This document shows, in pieces, positions 1-11,528 of a stretch of 64,000 bases of DNA (position 1 is its first letter; the number at the start of each line of letters is the position of its first letter). The notes under the pieces were generated by a model. The model had not been told where the DNA came from, did no database searches, and was given only the letters and a program-made list of their open reading frames with translations. Location of the stretch: NCBI GenBank assembly GCA_033977485.1, contig CM066988.1, positions 76,357,669-76,421,668 of the forward strand, in the 5' to 3' direction. The position numbers were made by a program, and so were the translations under genes. The stretch is from Hydrangea macrophylla. Its lineage: Eukaryota > Streptophyta > Magnoliopsida > Cornales > Hydrangeaceae.

Positions 1-40
1 AACCTCTAGGGGCCTAAAAAGGATTATCTGGACGAATGAG

Positions 41-112
41 GAGCAGTGCCGCCGCGGCACTGGCCCACTGCTACCGCAGCACTGGCCCAGTGCCACTGCG
101 GCACTCTCCCCC
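41..112 (+). repeat. GC-rich inverted GGCAC/GTGCC units in the Tat LTR
   Basis: About three imperfect copies of a 21-22 bp unit containing GTGCC and GGCAC arms, roughly 140-200 bp upstream of the TATA box. The 3' LTR (43424-43462) has about two copies, so unit number varies between the two LTRs of one element. Confidence 0.7.
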
Positions 113-250
113 AGAATGGTATTTTTTTTGTAATTTCTTTTGGGGGTTCCTTTTGATTAATTAAAACCCAAAACGACGTAGTTCTATGTTCGCAGATGTT
201 TGGGACCAATGGGAGTACTTCTAAAACCCCAAAACCACCCCAAATTGGCC

Positions 251-258
251 TATATAAA
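251..258 (+). promoter_or_regulatory. TATA box of the 5' Tat LTR
   Basis: TATATAAA in a GGCC-TATATAAA-CCCCCC context, the expected core promoter at the U3/R boundary. The same context in the 3' LTR reads TATGTAAA (43605-43612), so the right copy has lost the consensus. Confidence 0.65.
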
Positions 259-2415
259 CCCCCCTTAACTTCTCATTTTGGGGGTGTCAAATGCAAGCTT
301 TGAGAAGTTTTAGAGAGAAAGTTGTAGAGATAAGGTTAGAGTAGAGAGAAAAGAAGCTTCCTTCTTTGATTTCCAAACAAAATAGTGAGTTCTAAACTTT
401 GTTTTAACTTCATTACTTCCAGTTACTTCATATTCAATACACCTAACCACCATTTTAGTGAGCATTCAAGAGAGAGGAAGTTACTTCCATGTCCAAAGTC
501 ACCACATATGAGTGAAACACCAAGCTACAAGTCCAATACATCATTGAATATCATCTATTGACTGTTTATATACTTGTTTGCTTACTTTATTTGTTCATCT
601 CCTCTTACCTCATTTCTTTTTGTTTTCTGTATTTACTTACTAGTCTATCATCATCTAGATGATGACATGAAGTTTGAGGTGAGTGAATCCTTATGGATAG
701 TAGCTCTTGACCTCAAAAACATGTTTGATAGATGATGATTTCAACTTCAATACATTCCTATGTATTCTTGAAGTTGTCTTTAAAATGGAAACAATACTTT
801 CCAATAATCTTGGAGGTTCTTGATGTGAGTCAAATGTTGACATTTTAAGTGGTTATAATCTTCATTAAGTATTGAAAATATGTTTTCAAAACTCCCTTTT
901 CAAAACCCCCCCTCTTAAACCCCTCATTTTGATTTCAAGAAACAAACCTTGTTTTCTCAAAACCTTCAAAACAGTAAATCATTTAACTTCAAAGAATTAT
1001 TTTGAGTTCAATACTCAATATATGAATTCAACACCACTTGGAAAGTCTTCCTAACTCATTATAGAACACCCATAATTTTTGGCTTGACTTGGAAACACTT
1101 GAAAGGGGTCCATTTTTGTCCAAACATTCCTTCCAAACATTCTGCCTCTGCTATCACAGCAGCTAGGTTCAATTTCAACTTATTTTACAGAAAACTTTTC
1201 CAAAAAGAATGGTCCAAACTTAATTTTCCCTTGAATTTAAATGTCTTAGGGAACTTTCTCTATAATGTGGGCCCCTAGATCTTTTGTTGTCATTTTCTAA
1301 GATTTTCCAACATTTCAGTCAATTATTTCTGAGTAACCTCTATTGTTTATATGATTTCTCTCAATCTGTGATATTTATTAAAGATTTGCTTTTTGGGTTA
1401 TTTTCTAGACACAATAAGGAAGATCCCCATAAAAATTCATGCATTGAAAACATTCCTATCCCCTCTTTTCAATTTCCAAATGATCATGTTACTATTATGT
1501 CCACTATTCACAGCAAGCATGCTTTTACTTCCATACTTTGATTTGGTGCTTACACGTACTCCAAATTTGTTCATGTCTTAGGAAGTGGTCCATACCATAT
1601 TTATACATATTCCATGATGATTTTCTTCATTCATTCATACACATTATAGACTTCTAAGTCATTCTAGGAATCCATGAACACAAAACACACTACAACCTTG
1701 GCACATTCTAGATACATACACTGCATCCATGCAAAGATTTGGGGCTTTTGTGACTCCTAATCTAAGAAGATTATAAGGAATGAATTTGATCATACGTTCA
1801 TGCTTCCCCTTCGATCTAATCTTCCTTTCTCATCCGTCCCGGGGATTGAGAGGTCTTCTTTTCTCAAAGATTAACATGCATCATACTAGCTTGCTAAGCA
1901 TATTTTGACTTCTTTATTTATTTGTTTCAAGAACAATCCATGTTTCCTCTAGATTAGGGAAACTTAATTACTTGATATGTAATTAGACGATTTTTCCTAG
2001 GTTTGTTCGTGTGATCTTTCACTTTGCATTGTGTGATACTTGGCTTAGATCTTATGAATGATATTTTATCTTTAGATCTTCCATTTCAAGTTTCTTATGT
2101 GATGTAATATACCTATCATAAATATTAACAGTCAAACAAAACATAGTATAAGATGATTATTTGGATGCTAATTGAGGCCCGTCGAAAGACGGGGCGAGTT
2201 GAGGGTGTTTTAGTCGTGAGAAAGGCTCATTCCTCTCTCGTACCAAAACCCCGAGCCAAGTTCTTTGGTTATGAAAGGCTGGTGCCCTTTATCCATTTGG
2301 GTGAGTCAAATTATGAGAGACTCTGTAGCTGTTTTCAACAGACCTTTTCCTTTTCTTTTCCCTTTCCAAAAATATTTAAAACAAAAAAGAGGTGGGATTC
2401 CACGTGTCCACAATC

Positions 2416-2433
2416 TGGTGACTCCACTGGGAC
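2416..2433 (+). other. Primer-binding site of the Tat element
   Basis: TGGTGACTCCACTGGGAC begins three bases after the LTR's terminal CA. Its position and leading TGG (pairing with a tRNA CCA end) fit a minus-strand primer site. I did not assign the tRNA. Confidence 0.75.
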
Positions 2434-4003
2434 ATTTATTTTCAAAACAAAATAATCCAGAGGTTTGACTCATAAGCAGCATCCATAAAATCATCTTTTT
2501 ACTGTGTCTGGTTCACCGCATTGCACTCTTGCATTTCCCCCCCTCCGACTGTGTCTGAAATGCGGCGCTGACATTGTTTAGGTCTTGCTGTGCCAGGGCA
2601 TAGGTCAGCGTTGATACTGTACCTTCCAAGGTATATCAAAAAGAGTAAAAAACTTCCGTACTGTCTCTCTGACGGTATATTGGAACTCTCGTCAATGGAC
2701 CCTCTCTGACTAAACCTAGCCTTTGCATATAGATTCCTGTAGAACCTTTCATAGGACTGTTCATTTATCTTTTCAGATAGGACAATGTGATATAACTGAT
2801 GTATGCCCTGACGGGATTGCCTGTGCGGTGTAGACGCTTATGTGGCATGAGGCAGAACCTCTTTCTTATGATTCCCAAGGCAATCACTCACATATGATCA
2901 CATTGAGTTGACCTGCCTAGGCACCATGACAAGGATGTCTATTCTATGCTCACAAAGATATACACCGCAAACCTTGTTTGTCAGTCCTAAGATATAGGAG
3001 TATGAAAATCTGCTAGACAGTATGATCACCATCGTTACATGCTCCTGTCATATACAACTATTCTCCTAGAAATTCTGCTCAACTCATCTAGATATCCCAG
3101 ATTTTCTCATAAATTATGTCTAAATTTCCCAGAAATTCCCAAATATACCAGTTTCTCCTAGAAACTCCACTTAGATTTCCCAAAAATTCCTAAAACACTC
3201 AGAAATTCGCAGGTATACCAACTTCTCCCAGAAACCCTATCTAAATTTCTCAGATATACCTAAAATAACAGTTTTTCCCGGAAACTCTGTCCAGATATCC
3301 CAGATATAACTGCATTAACCAGTTTCTCTCAAAAACTCTGTCCAAACCAACCAGAAATGCCCAGATATGCATGTTTCTCCCAGAAACTCTGTCCAAACCA
3401 ACCAGAAATGCCCAGATATGCCTTTTTCTCTCAGAAACTCTGTCCAAACCAACCAGAAATGCCCAGATATGCCTATTTCTCTCAGAAACTCTGTCCAAAC
3501 CAACAAGAAATGCCCAGATATGCCTATTTCTCTCAGAAACTCTGTCCAAACCAACTAGAAATACCCAGATATGCCTGTTTCTCTCAGAAACTCTGTCCAA
3601 ATCAACCAAAAATGCCCAGTCTCTCCTAGAAAGCCTTCATAAAACCCTGGAAACCCCTATTATCCCTTGGTGATCATACTGAAAAGTAGGGTTGGCACAC
3701 TCTATATGGTTAGGACCTTATTTGTTTAACTGCTATCTGTAGAAATAGGAGCATCATATAGATTAGGGTTTACATCTGCATGCTTGTCTCATTTGCATAC
3801 ACCATTCCTATCGGTCTACACGCACTATTTTAGTTTGGCTGTACACGGGTCAGTTCACATCTGTTAACATCATTATCATTTGTCTATCTAAAGTCATCAC
3901 TGTCAGAATCTGATACAAATACTCTCGAATCTGTAGGGTCACTATAGATTCTCAAAGCCAACAGCTGGGATCTTTGTCCTAGGTCAAAAATTCATACAAT
4001 CGT
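2434..4003 (+). other. Untranslated leader of the Tat element
   Basis: There is no supported coding region between the primer-binding site and gag. The stretch holds decayed copies of a CAGAAACTCTG-type unit from about 3060 and a clean tandem array from about 3290 to 3630 (separate entry). Reading frames here on both strands only reflect the repeat period being divisible by three. Confidence 0.7.
3290..3632 (+). repeat. 51-bp tandem repeat array in the Tat leader
   Basis: The unit starts CAGAAACTCTGTCC and recurs at 3381, 3432, 3483, 3534 and 3585, exactly 51 bp apart, with more diverged copies upstream. Because 51 is a multiple of three, repetitive open frames appear in several frames on both strands, none with a recognisable domain. 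Confidence 0.9.
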
Positions 4004-4036
4004 TTGGTCAGGATTAGGCCAACAAGTTATTTTAGC

Positions 4037-4810
4037 ATGAATCAGGAAGAGCTAGAAAACAAGGTCACCGAATTGGGAGCCACCATAAGCCAGCAATCTG
4101 ACAGCCTGGCCCAGGTCCTGAAGTTTATGGAAGAACTGAAATATCAGCGGCAACAGTGTCCCCTTGAGTTCCCAACACCACCGTTCGAATTCATACCGAA
4201 TCCCGAGAACAATGGAGAAGAAGACTGGTTTCAAGGGGTCCCACCGCCCGCATATGAGAAAAAGTTTCAAGAAAAAATGGACAAAGTTGACAAGGTGGAA
4301 AGCATATTGAGGAAGAGTAAAGGGGTTGATGATTACATGCTAGACTTGAAAGGACTTTTTGAGCCTGGTAAGTTGAAGCTGTCGAAAAACTTCAAGATGC
4401 CTGCCATTGACCGTTTTGATGGAACTGGAAATCCAAAGAGCAATGTAAAGCTGTGTATGAACATTTTTCAATCAATGGGCTGCACTCATGAGCACATTGC
4501 AATGCTATTCCCACAAACTCTCGCGAAGTCTGCACTATCATGGTTCCTTACCTTGGAAGCTTCCAAAACTCGGGCATGGGAAGACATAGTTTGGGTATTC
4601 GTTGATCACTATTCCTTTAAACAAGAACTTAATGTCACTATCAAGGATTTGGAAACTACACAGCAGAACAGCAATGAATCCTTCGTTGCATTTCTGAGCA
4701 GATGGAGGAATAAAGTGGCCCAAATGGCCCATCGACCAGTTGAGAAAGAACAGGTGAGAATGCTAATCCGGAACCTACAACCACTCTACCATGAGAAATT
4801 GTTTTATTAG
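4037..4810 (+). pseudogene. gag: Tat gag, N-terminal part
   Basis: This encodes the capsid-like region of a plant Ty3/gypsy Gag. After an N-terminal coiled-coil-like stretch (MNQEELENKVTELG) comes a retrotransposon gag core with the typical FDGTGNPK, ALSWFLTLE and the segment around SFVAFLSRWRNK. I prefer the start at 4037 because MNQEELE matches the usual start of such proteins; an in-frame ATG lies at 4004. The frame ends in a TAG at 4808. Homologous sequence (STFEEVFEVGTRIEDAIREG) follows directly in the same frame, so the stop is a lesion and not the true end. Pseudogene. Confidence 0.85.
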
Positions 4811-6203
4811 TCCATCTCCACCTTTGAAGAGGTGTTTGAAGTTGGAACTCGAATTGAAGACGCTATCAGGGAAGGAAAGATCAAGAAGGAAGAGCCTTCG
4901 AGTCAGTAAAAAAGGCCCAACTACTCCCGCAATCCTTCGGATGTCAATGCTCTTAGCAGTCAACCCATGGTATACCCCCCTAGGCCATACCAACCCCTTC
5001 AACCAGGCAAACTCGCCCAATCACCCTTTTCAGAAAAAGCTTCCTCGTAATTTGGCCAAGTTAGAAATCCCCCTCTCTTCAGCCTTAGATCGCCTTCTTA
5101 AAAAGGGCCACCTCCAACTACTCCAGCCTCAAAATACCCCACTCCCGCCGAACTATGATATATCCAACAGATGCACCTACCACCAAGCCCCTGGGCACAA
5201 CACCGATGATTGCATGCGCCTTCGCCATGATATCCAAAACCTCATTGACCAAAATATCATTGAGCCACCTCCAAAGCAGCCCCATATCACTCAAAATCCC
5301 CTGCTAAACCACCAAAATATCAGCCTCATTGATTCCAACCATGTATCCTTTAACCCTGCTACCTTTATCACCCCCTTAAGTCAACCTTTACCCCTCATTG
5401 ACATCTCAAAATCTATGGAAATTCATCTGATTGAAGGAGGAAATGATGAGTTACAGCAACAATTGGCTGATGAACAAGAACACGATCTAGGGGCCGTAGA
5501 CCTCAAATGGTATGATCCCAACAATGAAAGCGATGCTTCTATCTGGAACAAGCTGGAGAAACCATTTGTGGGAATAGATTGTGACTGGTTCAAAGAAGAT
5601 GGGATTGTTGAAGGGCCTACTCCTGCCGAGATTGATCATCTGACTAGGTCAGGCCATCATTACCAGCCTTCGCAGCCTACCACTGAAGCAATCAAAAAAA
5701 GCCCGATCAAAGACAAGGGAAAGGAAAAAATGGATGAGATCATCGAAGAAGACAATAAGTTGATAAAGCAGTTGAAGAAAACCCAAGCACATCTCTCGAT
5801 GTGGGACATCATGGTAACATCCTACAAGCATAGGCAAGCTATGTTGAATGCCTTGGCTGGAATTGAGGTCCCCATCGACGCTGCACCGGAAGACATGGTG
5901 GCTTTCTTGGGCGCACTCACCCCTGACCAAATCATTACATTTTCTGATGAAGACCTATTGCCGGAAGGGTCTACACATAACAAAGCTTTGTACATCACTG
6001 TTGGATGTAAGGGACATCAGGTGCCATTCTGTCTGGTCGATACAGGCTCTGCCATAAATGTTTGTGCTCTAAGAACTGCCACCGCCTTGGGGTTCAATGT
6101 CCTTGACATCACACCATCGGTGCAATCCGTGAGGGCCTATGATAACACCAAGAGAAATGTGATGGGGACTTTCTCTCCAAATCCGAGTAGGATCTTTGGT
6201 TAG
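4811..6203 (+). pseudogene. Tat gag C-terminus and aspartic protease
   Basis: After the premature gag stop the homology continues for about 30 codons in the old frame, then stops and shifts. From about 5140 the frame that includes 4791-6203 carries it. It has a zinc-knuckle-like CTYHQAPGHNTDDC segment (Cys-X...His...Cys pattern with the first spacing altered), an acidic and lysine-rich linker, and a retropepsin domain with the active-site motif LVDTGSAINVC near 6040. The frame ends at 6203 inside the protease C-terminus, and homologous sequence continues in other frames to about 6290. Protease would process Gag-Pol in an intact element. Confidence 0.8.
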
Positions 6204-6297
6204 CACTGAAATCTTTCAAGTTATGGACATACCTACCTCATTTAATTTGTTGATCGGGAGGCCCTAGCTGCATGTCAACAAATCTGTATCATCCACT

Positions 6298-6597
6298 ATG
6301 CATCAAATGATCAAGCACGTTCATGAGAAGGAGGTGAAAATCATCCTCGGCAATAGTTGCGGTAATGAAGCTTTTCCAAACTACGCTCCCATCTTTGAAA
6401 TCCAAATAACTAAGCTAGAAGAAGGAGAAATTGGGGGATTCTTTATGGAAGAAGTCCACATGATCAATGATGAAGACAGGTTCCCCGAGATCCACTCTGA
6501 AGTTATCAACATCGTCCGCAAAATGAACTACTTCCCTGGAATGGGATTGGGCCGACGCCAGCAAGGGATTCGTGAGTTCCCTCATATCAAAGGGTAA
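6298..6597 (+). pseudogene. G-patch segment between protease and RT
   Basis: The predicted peptide ends with MNYFPGMGLGRRQQGIREF, a match to the glycine-rich G-patch motif (aromatic, G, GLG, Q-G-I spacing). G-patch domains bind nucleic acid or helicases, and occur after the protease in some retroviruses and in part of the plant Ty3/gypsy elements. A TAA at 6595 ends the frame, but sequence of the same type continues to about 6840 with more stops. The assignment is by motif only. Confidence 0.6.
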
Positions 6598-6599
6598 CA

Positions 6600-7392
6600 A
6601 GGCACTTTTAGGTTGGGGTACAAGCCCACTGAAGAAGACGTCGATCTACAGAGGCCATGGAAGAAAAGAGCGAGGAGTCTCCCACCATACCGCAAAACCT
6701 TGAATGGTTAATTCATCAAAGAAGGGGATGATTTCCCCTTTTTTAGGTTCCTAGAACCTTGGATCCATCAGGCCATTGGAAAAAGGTACCCCGGGCTGGA
6801 AATCTTCGCTGACTGCGAAAGGCCCCCCTATCAAGATCCATTCTATCTCGAATAAAAAGAGAAAACTCTAGAGGAAGACTGATTGGAGTATCTGGACACT
6901 AAAGCCATCGAGAAAATGTGGGAAGAGTTCGCCGAAGAAAAAGAAGAAAAGAGGGCCGAAAGCCATGATGATCAGATCAAGCCAACTAAGGAGGGTCTGA
7001 GCAACCAGGCTGTAGAGTCATCTATCTCCCTATCCCCTATTCCCCTAGAGTCTGTACTTCCAATGATCGAGCTTGTACCAGAGTCAGCTGTTGTAAGCCC
7101 ACCATTGTCTAATGTAATCACTCCACCTATCATGAATGAAATGAAAGACAATTCTACTTACTCCTCTATGTCTAATACTTATGAATGCACAGATCTCTCT
7201 GGGGATCTCCCAATTGAACTTAAGCAACTAATTGAAAAATCACCTACTTATGAAATAATCAAAGATATTTTATCGATTAACCGAGGTGAAATAGATAATC
7301 CACAAATTGTGCAAATTGGCTCAACTCTTAATAAAGAAGAAAAAGAAAAATTGACTCTCTTGCTAAAAAATTTCAAAGATGTTTTCGCTTAG
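6600..7392 (+). pseudogene. Tat linker between G-patch and RT
   Basis: A low-complexity, Glu/Lys/Ser-rich linker in the same frame as the RT. It contains stops between 6700 and 6885, then an open stretch from 6883 to a TAG at 7390. Its end (LLLKNFKDVFA) matches the usual entrance to the plant Ty3/gypsy RT, where a tryptophan codon often follows; here a TAG follows. No enzymatic motif in the rest. Confidence 0.6.
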
Positions 7393-7404
7393 TCTTACGA
7401 GGAT

Positions 7405-8137
7405 ATGCCTGGGTTCGATCCCGACATCGTCCAACATCGCATTCCCCTCCTTCCCAATTCTAAACCCCTCAAGCAGAAACTTAGGCGCATGAGACCAGAA
7501 TGGGCACTCAAGGTCAAAGAAGAGGTAGAAAAACAATTCAAGGTAGGGTTCATCATTGTTACCGAGTATCCGGAATGGGTTGCCAATATCGTGTCAGTCC
7601 CCAAAAAGGATGGAAAAGTTCATGTGTGCGTTGACTTCGGTGACCAAAACAAAGCCAGTCCTAAGGATGACTTCCCACTTCCCCACATCGATGTGTTAGT
7701 GGATAACACCGCAGGACATAAACTACTGTCATTTATGGATGGCTTTTCAGGGTACAATAAAATTCTAATGGCGCCAGAAGATCGGGAAAAGACGACATTT
7801 ACCACACCTTGGGGAACCTACTGTTATACGATAATGCCTTTCAGACTTAAAAACGCTGGAGCAACCTACCAAAGAGCTGCCACCACTCTGTTACATAACA
7901 TGATTCACAAAGAAGTAGAAGTATACGTAGATGACATGATTGTAAAATCCAAGGATAGGGAAGGGCACCTGGTGGCACTGGAAAAGTTTTTTGAAAGGTT
8001 GCGCAAGTACAAGATGAGGTTGAATCCAAAGAAATGCACTTTCGGTGTGACCTCCGATAAGCTCCTGGGTTTTCTCATCACACAAAGGGGGATAGAGGTG
8101 GATCCCTCTAAAATCAAGGCAATCCTAGAAATGGCAC
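7405..8137 (+). pseudogene. Tat reverse transcriptase, interrupted by a solo LTR
   Basis: This is the palm and fingers of a Ty3/gypsy RT, which copies element RNA into DNA. Visible motifs: VPKKDGKVHVCVDF (residues about 65-78), LLSFMDGFSGY with catalytic Asp near 112, MPF-LKNAGATYQR near 144-157 (Arg replaces the usual Gly after MPF), and the YVDD catalytic pair at 174-177. The frame is open to the insertion at 8138, where the inserted LTR adds a stop. The homologous sequence resumes in the same frame at 11534 after the GGCAC target duplication. No intact polyprotein remains. Confidence 0.92.
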
Positions 8138-8649
8138 TGTAGACACCCCAATTTTGACCAAACGCCAAATCCAGGGATTGGTTACCTCTTAAGGACCGAT
8201 GATGATGATATCCGTGACATTCGAGGATTTTCCCAAGAAATTCAAAATCTTCAAGGAAAAAAATTAGAAAATAATAAAAATGATAAAGGGAGAGGATTCA
8301 GGCATTCGGGAGGGAAACCCGAACGATGAAGAACGTGTGAGAAACCCAGTCTGGAAATCCATTTTATTTTAAAGAAAAAAAGAGAATTTATAAACAAAAA
8401 CAAAAAAGAAAGAAAGAGAGAAAGAGGGAGTTTCCTTAAAAAAAGGAAGGACAAAATAAATGAAAAGATTTTTTGAAAAAGAGAAAATACAAAAAAGACA
8501 TAGTATATTCAAAAATATACCATGCACATGGTTGATACCATGCACATGGGGGATCTTAATGCAAATATATACATACATAAAATAAAAAATTTTGTTTACA
8601 CCAACATACTTTTGAAAAATCAAAAAGAGGGACAAAATTCAGTTAACCC

Positions 8650-8776
8650 CGGCACGCGGAAAACGCGGCGGCACTCACTGAGTGCCGCGCCGGCACTCAC
8701 TGTTTGCCGCCCGGCACTCACTGTTTGCCGCCCGGCACTCAGCAAGTGCCGCCCGTCACTCAGTGAGTGCCGCCGG
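8650..8776 (+). repeat. GC-rich inverted GGCACTCA units in the solo LTR
   Basis: About five tandem units of roughly 22 bp, each with CGGCACTCA and a facing TGAGTGCCG or TTTGCCG arm, lie about 100-220 bp upstream of a TATATAAA box at 8871. The context is A+T-rich. Confidence 0.8.
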
Positions 8777-8870
8777 CTGTAACAGACTGCATCTTCTCAC
8801 ATGTTCTAGAAGAAAACCTTGCACATGGGTTTCCACCCGAATTTACCCATCTATCCCTGGAATAAAGGCC

Positions 8871-8878
8871 TATATAAA
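8871..8878 (+). promoter_or_regulatory. TATA box of the solo LTR
   Basis: TATATAAA preceded by AAAGGCC, the same GGCC-TATATAAA context as in the Tat 5' LTR at 251. Confidence 0.6.
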
Positions 8879-9559
8879 CAAAACCTCCTCTTCCATTTTG
8901 AGGACTTGAACTTGAAAATCAAGAGATACATATATACAAGAATCATATAGATTTTTAGAGAGAGAGAAGAAGAATTTCTTGAAGAGCTTGAAGAATTTGA
9001 AGAATCTTGAAGAGAATTTGGGAAATCTTGGAAGATCCTCACAAGAAGTTGAAGAAATACTTGAGGTCCTAGAGGTAACCTCTTAATCCTTGATAGAATT
9101 AGGACCATTCAATCACAAGTTCATAGTTCTAGGAACTTTTTCACATTTTCAAAACCTCTCTTCTTATCCCATTTCATCACACACCACCAAGAACTTGTGA
9201 TTGAATCTCATGACATTTCATCAATTTGGATGTAATTAGCTTTGGGTTTGAGACAAATTCAACTTTAAAGAGTTTGTATCCTTAGTCTTCTAAGTAATCC
9301 TTGATTTTCCTTATTTCTATTTCATTAAAAAGGTGCATGAGATCTTCCATATCTCATTGAACCTCTTTGAGTTTGATTATTTAATTTCCTATGATCTTAT
9401 GATCTATATGGAGATTAGAATGAATCATAGTCTTAATCTACATATAATTAGTGAGATTCAAGTCTTAATCCATGACTTGAACCTCTTCATTAAGAAATCT
9501 TGTGGAATCCTTTCTATATTCCAATGAGGTTTGAGTAGATTTTAACTTCATTTAGTCTC

Positions 9560-9995
9560 CAATGACCATCAAATGGTAGGAGTGATAAGTTGAATTCAAA
9601 CTTGGGTCCATAGGTTTGAGTTCTTTATTTGAGGATTTTGTGAAGTTCATTTTCAATACTTCATCAAGATCCATAAGTGCAGTATGCCTCATAGTCTCCA
9701 ATGACCATCAAATGGTAGGAGAAAATGTGTTAGTTCAAGTCTATTCCCATGGCTTGGACTAATCTTTCTCTTAGGTTTTAAGAAGTCTTTCATACTTCAT
9801 CTAAAACCTAGATATGAGTATGTCTCTAACTCCAATGACCATCAAATGGTAGGAGTGATAAGTTGAATTCAAACTTGGGTCCATAGGTTTGAGTTCTTTA
9901 TTTAAGGATTTTGTGAAGTTCATTTTCAATACTTCATCAAGATCCATAAGTGTAGTATGCCTCATAGTCTTCAATGACCATCAAATGGTAGAAGA
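9560..9995 (+). repeat. Two-level tandem repeat in the solo LTR
   Basis: The motif CAATGACCATCAAATGGTAG starts at about 9560, 9699, 9833 and 9972. Units one and three are nearly identical over about 139 bp, while unit two is diverged, giving a higher-order period of about 273 bp. Confidence 0.8.
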
Positions 9996-11528
9996 AGTAG
10001 TTTGGTTTGAGCCCCAACTTCATGTTTTAATAGTTGAGGCCAATCAACAAACTTGAACTAGCAAGACAAAAACAGTGGGTTCATAAACCGTTTTTCATCA
10101 AAGATTTTTAGTTTAAGTTCTAACCGTTGAAATCAAGTGAAACCAACGGGAAAATATCAGTAACACATTGTTTTACCACTGTGATTTTTATCTTAGCAAG
10201 ATTTTGGGATTAGAGAGGTTTGATCATGATTTTTGTGAGCTAATCACAATCTGTCCAGAGTTCTAGAATGCTTTCAGAATAATAAGTCTGTTTTGAAATT
10301 AATAAATCAGAACCCTAATAAAGTTTTCGGGGTCTCAAATAATTTTTTATAAGTACCTTAATGTGTTAGGAAGGTGCCCTAAAACGATCTAAGTGTTTCT
10401 CATTTTTTTACTATTTTTAGAAAATCATACAAGATCTCTGGACAGAGAGTTGCAGAATCCTGAGTGAGGTCTAGTATTTTTCATATTCCCGGAGATCTAA
10501 CCGTTGAAACCTTGATTTTCTTTTTGGGTTAGTAACTAGACTCACAGAGGCATAACATATCCAAAAATCAGTAAGATCCAACCATTGAAAGTATTTTATT
10601 TTCATTTTTGAACGTCGGGTCTGCTACTGTTTTTGTCTAACCTTATTTATTTCAACTTAAGTAGTCTCCCAATGACTTAGGACTCAAACCATGTTTTGAA
10701 TAATGATAATTTAGATTAAACCCAGAGGCTTAGGGATCCAAATTAGTGAATAAATTCATGTCTCATTCTTGTTCATATTCATGCATTCATTCATTCATAC
10801 ATGTTAATATTCGTAAGTAGGACTTATCTCTTGTCTAAGATGTATCTAATTGAACATGACTTAGGATTTACTTATTTATGATATTATATCTTGTCTAAGG
10901 CATGTGTACGAACCTTTGTTTTGTAGCGCTTTGAGGTACAATTTCTCAACCCTTCTCTAGTTTAATCTATTTCATTGATTTTAGTTGATTTTTTTCGATC
11001 CCATGTGCGATACCTTAGCCTAGGTTTTGCCTTATGTGTATATATGTGTTAGAGACCTTTCTTAGGTTTATTTTGTTCTCGCATGCATTGCACGTTTGAT
11101 ATTCGCGGCTGGATCCCGGGTATGTTTTCTAGTTCTCTATTGCATATCATGTTGTTTGCTACTTGTATTACGTGGCTTATGAATGATATTTTGTCGTTAG
11201 CAATTTTACACCATTTCCAACATGCTTGTGTGATGTATATGTATATATGTATTAATTGAGGGCATGCTTAGATTAATAACTTGATTAAAAAGGATGTCGA
11301 GTAGAGGCCTATCGTGAGATAGGGTGAAAGGGGGTGTTTTAGTCCGCCGGGCTCCTTCCCCTTTCATTCCATAATCCCCGGACCCAGTTTATCTTTGGTT
11401 TCGCAAAAGATCAGTTTCCTTTTAAATGGTTTCTTAATTTTCCTTTTAAAAATTAAGTGGCGACTCTTTGAATTTGAAAAATATTTGTTTTAAAAGTGGG
11501 TAAAATTTTAAAGCCTGCGATATCCACA

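Larger units (their letters stand above)
1..2412 (+). repeat. 5' LTR of the Tat element, left-truncated by the window
   Basis: It aligns with 43378-45758. It ends in TGTCCACA immediately before the primer-binding site. Relative to the 3' LTR it carries one more GC-rich GGCAC unit near 60-82 and about 34 extra bases near 2150-2185, and it lacks a segment of about 30 bases near 2313. With the scattered substitutions, this shows an old insertion. Contains no gene; the short reading frames in it are not supported. Confidence 0.9.
8138..11528 (+). mobile_element. Solo LTR of a second Tat-type family, inserted in the RT
   Basis: It begins TGTAGACACCCC and ends GATATCCACA (TG...CA), and is flanked on both sides by GGCAC (8133-8137 and 11529-11533). 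The target-site duplication is perfect, and the host RT frame rejoins exactly across it. The length of 3391 bp, the shared TGTAGACACCCC start and similar 3' end features relate it to the host's LTR family, but the body differs. With no internal region or second LTR present, it is the product of LTR-LTR recombination. No coding sequence inside. Confidence 0.93.

Noticed and set aside
872..1581. Short ORFs in the Tat LTR, conserved at 44226-44935
   Set aside because: Similarity simply reflects LTR duplication; no coding signature and no separate start context.
3290..3632. CRISPR-like array
   Set aside because: Direct tandem repeats without unique spacers in a plant retrotransposon leader.
3250..3673. 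Repetitive ORFs on both strands (119, 90 and 100 codons)
   Set aside because: They are a by-product of the 51-bp tandem repeat (period divisible by three), with no domain or start context.
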